From positions 1,830,621 to 1,894,620 of the forward strand of contig CP006977.1 in the NCBI GenBank assembly GCA_000508305.1: a DNA stretch of 64,000 nucleotides. Reading direction: 5' to 3'. Positions 60,753-64,000 of this stretch are shown here, one piece after another. The notes beneath the pieces are model-generated. The model worked only from the letters and a program-made list of their open reading frames with translations, did no database searches and had not been told where the DNA came from. The position numbers were made by a program, and so were the translations under genes. This stretch comes from Sulfolobus acidocaldarius SUSAZ. GTDB taxonomy: Archaea > Thermoproteota > Thermoprotei_A > Sulfolobales > Sulfolobaceae. Numbering within the stretch: position 1 is the stretch's first letter; the number at the start of each line of letters is the position of its first letter.

Positions 60753-63389
60753 CTATGGGAAGTAACTGTATGGCACATACATTGACAGATATGCTACATA
60801 TAATGATAGTCCAAAGGCATGAAGAGTTGAGTTGATTAACGTCAGTCTCGAGTTGTATACTGTTGTACTAGATAGATATACGTCAGACCCTGATATTGTT
60901 TGAGTAGAACCCGAAATCGTTGTACCTTGAGAATGTAACTGTGAGTTACTTACTCCTATGGTATCACCATTTATGTTACTGTTAATCAAGTAGATCGTAC
61001 TACTGCTTATATTCTGCTGAGAGTTAGATATAGTTGATCCTGTGGCATTTAATACAGAGCCAGATACGAACTGATTTGAGTTAGATATAGTTGAGCTAAT
61101 GATATTTATTGTGGAGCCTTGAGCGTTAATTGTAGATCCACTAATGGAAGAGCTTGTTAGATATACGTTGGAATTGGTTATGTATTGTTGTGAATTGATT
61201 ATTTGTGAATTGGAAGCCTGTAAGGTAGAGCCAGAGAGGTATATCTTGGAGCCTGATATTATTGTAACCACATTTAACAGCTTGGAGTTGGATATGTAAG
61301 CGTTAGTGTTTGTTAAGGTTTGCTTAGAGTTTGATACAGTAGTAGATCCTGAAATGTATAACGTGGAGCCCTGAATGTTCTGTGTAGTGCTAGTTATTGT
61401 TGAACCTGTAACGTTTAACGTGCTATCGCTTATACTAACGGTAGAAGAACTTATTGTTGAGCCAGATAAGGATATGAATGAGCCTCCACTTACGGTCTGA
61501 GTTACACCTGAAATGGTTGAGCCTGTACCATATAGTTTTGTACTAGTAAAAACAACATTTCCGCCATTTATTTGAGAATTACTTAGGTAAATTGTTGAGC
61601 CCTGAATGTTCTGATTACTATTGGTTATTGTTGAACCTGAGGCAGACAGGGTAGACCCTATCATATTTACATTTGAAGAGCTTATTTGTGTATTGGTTAA
61701 TGACACCATTGAGTTACGTATATTCTGTGTTACTCCCGTAATTGATGAACCACTCGCATAAAGATTAGTCCCTGTAATATTAGCTACCCCACTTCCACTA
61801 CTAGATAATTGCGAATTGGTTAAATAGACTGTTGATGATTGAATATTCTGGTTACAGTTTATTATGGAAGATCCCTGAGCGTTTAGGACAGAGTTGGAGA
61901 GGAAAACACTTGTAGATGATATTGTGGAGTCCACAACACTACTCTGAGAGTTTATAATTTGCATTACTGAGTTCACTATATTTGAGTTGATTAAGCCTAT
62001 GTTTGAGTTTGACGTATACAGATTTGAGTTTGATGACTTTAGAACTACTTGGGAGAATTTTGAATTACTTACATATGCTGTTGAACCTATAAGGGACTGA
62101 GTTGAACTCAGAATAGACACGTTATTGGCATTTATAACAGTACTCTGGGCTGTTATAGTTGAACCAGATATAACAGTACTCTTCAGGTAAACTCCTGAAC
62201 TGTATATATTTTGAACGGAATTTTGTATAACACTATTCACAGCACTTAGATTGGAGTTCTCAAGAGTTATCTGAGCATTGTATATTTTCGAGTTAACTAG
62301 ATCACTTACAGAATTAGTTATAGTAAAAGTGGAACCGTATATGTCAGCAACAGTGTTCTGAAGGTTAGAGTACATCACCTGTGCTGTGGACGAACTTACA
62401 TTCTGTACTACATTCGTTAACGTTAAGTTATCAAGTTTTATGAAAGACTTGGATACACCAACAAATGTATTTATGATGTTAGTCTTTTCCAGGTTCAGGG
62501 TAGAATCATTTGCATATTGTTTTACGTTTTGTATAATCGTACCTACTGCAGTTAAAGTGGTATTTGATAAGTGGAGTGAGACTCCATCTAATAACCCTCC
62601 GTTGGTTAACGCTGACGAAGATATAATACTGATGGAGCCATTGTAGAAGTCCACATTATTCAGGTAGTCCACAGTATTCTGTAATACGAAATTTGACATA
62701 TAGAAACTATCATTTGTCAAGTTAAACTTGGATTGAATATTTCTAACGTTAACTAGGTAAAGATCGCTAGATGTGATGTGTATAGAGTCATTGAAGTTAA
62801 TAGTGTAAGTCAAGTATAGTTTTGAAGAGTAAACCATTTGATCTGACGAGTTTATTGAGGTACCAAATAGTTTTAACTGACTATTATGAACCGTAAATGC
62901 ATCTCCTATTAATGATGCATTATGCAGTGTTAAGTTAGAGCTTTGAACGTTTTGTATTGAATTACTTATCGAAGTATAGTATAAGAACAGACTACTATTG
63001 TTCACGTTAAACTGCGAATTAACAAAAACTGAATAGTTTGCGATGACTTTAGTATTATTGAAAAAACCCCTAGTAATTGATACTAACGAACCTACTTGAA
63101 CTGCAGTAGAGTTACTAATCTCAAAGCCATCCGCAAATATACTAGAGTTGTACATGAAAATTTTCACATTTATAAAACTACTATTATATGTGTAAAGTAT
63201 TGAATTATACACATATAGTATAGCATTCATTAACGTTGAGTTGTATAGCCTTTGGACTGAGTTCTTTATGTACAGTATGGTAACTGGTGTGTTTTTGGGA
63301 GTTTGAGCAGTAGTCATTGCTCCTGAGGATACTAGGGTGATTAGTAATATAAGTCCTATAATTAAACCTAATTTATTTATTTTGTTCAT
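60753..63389 (-). CDS. Large secreted Ser/Asn/Thr-rich repeat protein, beta-solenoid-like
   Basis: 878 residues. A clear signal peptide (INKLGLIIGLILLITLVSSGAMTTAQ) is followed by about 830 residues of short repeats built on patterns such as GSTISNSQQNI, SSTIYLSNSQI and NGSxIxxSxQxIxxS, alternating hydrophobic and Ser/Thr/Asn, as expected for a right-handed beta-helix. There are almost no Cys or charged residues in the repeats. No C-terminal anchor is visible (ends YVPYSYFP). Probably an extracellular or cell-surface fibre; function unknown. The 60575-60752 gap holds no gene. Confidence 0.8.
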   Translation of the reverse strand: MNKINKLGLIIGLILLITLVSSGAMTTAQTPKNTPVTILYIKNSVQRLYNSTLMNAILYVYNSILYTYNSSFINVKIFMYNSSIFADGFEISNSTAVQVGSLVSITRGFFNNTKVIANYSVFVNSQFNVNNSSLFLYYTSISNSIQNVQSSNLTLHNASLIGDAFTVHNSQLKLFGTSINSSDQMVYSSKLYLTYTINFNDSIHITSSDLYLVNVRNIQSKFNLTNDSFYMSNFVLQNTVDYLNNVDFYNGSISIISSSALTNGGLLDGVSLHLSNTTLTAVGTIIQNVKQYANDSTLNLEKTNIINTFVGVSKSFIKLDNLTLTNVVQNVSSSTAQVMYSNLQNTVADIYGSTFTITNSVSDLVNSKIYNAQITLENSNLSAVNSVIQNSVQNIYSSGVYLKSTVISGSTITAQSTVINANNVSILSSTQSLIGSTAYVSNSKFSQVVLKSSNSNLYTSNSNIGLINSNIVNSVMQIINSQSSVVDSTISSTSVFLSNSVLNAQGSSIINCNQNIQSSTVYLTNSQLSSSGSGVANITGTNLYASGSSITGVTQNIRNSMVSLTNTQISSSNVNMIGSTLSASGSTITNSNQNIQGSTIYLSNSQINGGNVVFTSTKLYGTGSTISGVTQTVSGGSFISLSGSTISSSTVSISDSTLNVTGSTITSTTQNIQGSTLYISGSTTVSNSKQTLTNTNAYISNSKLLNVVTIISGSKIYLSGSTLQASNSQIINSQQYITNSNVYLTSSSISGSTINAQGSTINIISSTISNSNQFVSGSVLNATGSTISNSQQNISSSTIYLINSNINGDTIGVSNSQLHSQGTTISGSTQTISGSDVYLSSTTVYNSRLTLINSTLHAFGLSLYVAYLSMYVPYSYFP

Positions 63390-63624
63390 TTCTGATTTCA
63401 GGTCTTATTTTTAACTTATAAATTTTACTACTGTTCCTAATTCTTTTATTTTTTATTAGAAACATACTTTTACTTTATTCTATTGATTAAGAAGGGACAA
63501 AAGCCGTTACTTAAATATTTTAAATATATTATACATTGTACATTGACTAACTGAATAAATTTTTTCAATTCTCAGAAGGTTATGCACACCTTATAGAGAC
63601 TGTTAAACTTATCTTGTGTATCCT

Positions 63625-64000
63625 TTAAACTTCAATTCTTGCATTTATTTTCCTTGCAACGTCTGCGAATATAAGAGCAGTATTAGTATATTTTCCTAGT
63701 TCTGACAGAGAACCTTTCTTAATTTTTATTGTATTACCTAAAAGCGCCAATGATGCGTCCAGTTTTCCCTGAATTATTCTAACCCAGTCTTGATATCTAG
63801 CCTCAAGTATGACATCTGCACTTACATTTAGTATATCTACATAGAATTCGGTTGCGACACATTTTCCCTTATCTAAAATTAATTTTACAGCTCCAGAGCT
63901 CGAATTATTAATATATCCACTCTTAATGTCTTCTGGTAATTTCCTTCCTGTAATATTTTCCAATGCCTCCATAACAATTTTCCTTTCTTCAGGTGGTACT
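63625..64000 (-). CDS. SCP2-like sterol-carrier domain protein (5' part beyond the window)
   Basis: The frame is open to the right edge (VPPEERKIVMEALEN), so the start is likely outside; ATG 63972 is internal. SSGAVKLILDKGKCVA, then ILEARYQDWVRIIQGKLDASLALLGNTIKIKKGS match the C-terminal half of SCP2 domains, where the last motif forms the lipid-binding tunnel. May carry lipids or acyl-CoA. The gap 63390-63624 shows no gene. Confidence 0.65.
   Translation of the reverse strand, partial: VPPEERKIVMEALENITGRKLPEDIKSGYINNSSSGAVKLILDKGKCVATEFYVDILNVSADVILEARYQDWVRIIQGKLDASLALLGNTIKIKKGSLSELGKYTNTALIFADVARKINARIEV

Noticed and set aside
1-64000. tRNA or rRNA genes
   Set aside because: I looked for T-loop and acceptor patterns and found none I could support by eye; a covariance-model scan would be decisive.

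Overview
The window looks like a Sulfolobales chromosome (Sulfolobus/Saccharolobus/Sulfurisphaera type). It is AT-rich, has leaderless promoters with TATA boxes about 25 bases before the start, CRISPR repeats whose transcript ends in ATTGAAAG, csa-type cas genes, a Csx1 close to S. solfataricus SSO1389 and a Crn1 ring nuclease like SSO2081. It is also littered with solo tnpB elements and with copies of a small IS/MITE family.

Layout. (1) 1-3.4 kb: ordinary chromosome, with a fatty acyl-CoA ligase divergent from an R2lox-type di-metal oxidase, then a Tat-exported alpha/beta hydrolase. (2) 3.58-58.66 kb: a roughly 55-kb defence island bounded by two direct copies of a 438-bp sequence (3145-3582 and 58664-59101). 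The IS/MITE family is found only inside these borders. (3) 58.7-64 kb: chromosome again, with a membrane-anchored surface protein that was probably once the neighbour of the hydrolase, a large beta-solenoid-like exported protein and an SCP2-like protein.

Inside the island: membrane proteins, decayed tnpB elements and pseudogenes (4-13 kb); a Csx1 CARF-HEPN RNase (8.1-9.6); an RCK ion channel with an odd filter (12.4-13.4); cas2-cas1 (14-15.2); CRISPR array 1 of about 170 repeats (15.3-26.3) with its 434-bp leader at the right end; cas4 and csa1 (26.7-28.6); a complete type I-A interference operon csa5-cas7-cas5a-cas8a2 / cas3'-cas3'' on the minus strand (36.0-29.7); an acyl-CoA synthetase with a 5' frameshift; a complete type III-D operon (39.75-48.27) with a Csm2-like small subunit, several Csm3/Csm5-like RAMPs, Cas10 (HD and GGDD), Csx10 and Cas6, including an extra 53-residue ORF; CRISPR array 2 of about 67 repeats (48.3-52.6) with an almost identical copy of the array 1 leader; Crn1 (53.95-54.5); a winged-helix/ATPase gene pair; and a VapBC-like pair at the right border.

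How it works together (known biology plus inference): Cas1, Cas2, Cas4 and Csa1 insert spacers next to the leaders at the right ends of both arrays. Both arrays are transcribed leftward, and Cas6 cuts the transcripts. The crRNAs load either the DNA-targeting I-A complex with the split Cas3 or the III-D complex. The Cas10 GGDD palm would make cyclic oligoadenylate, which activates Csx1, and Crn1 would clear the messenger. Array 2 runs head-on into the III-D operon, and array 1 runs toward cas1-cas2. Several spacer pairs recognise homologous sites in related viral or plasmid genes.
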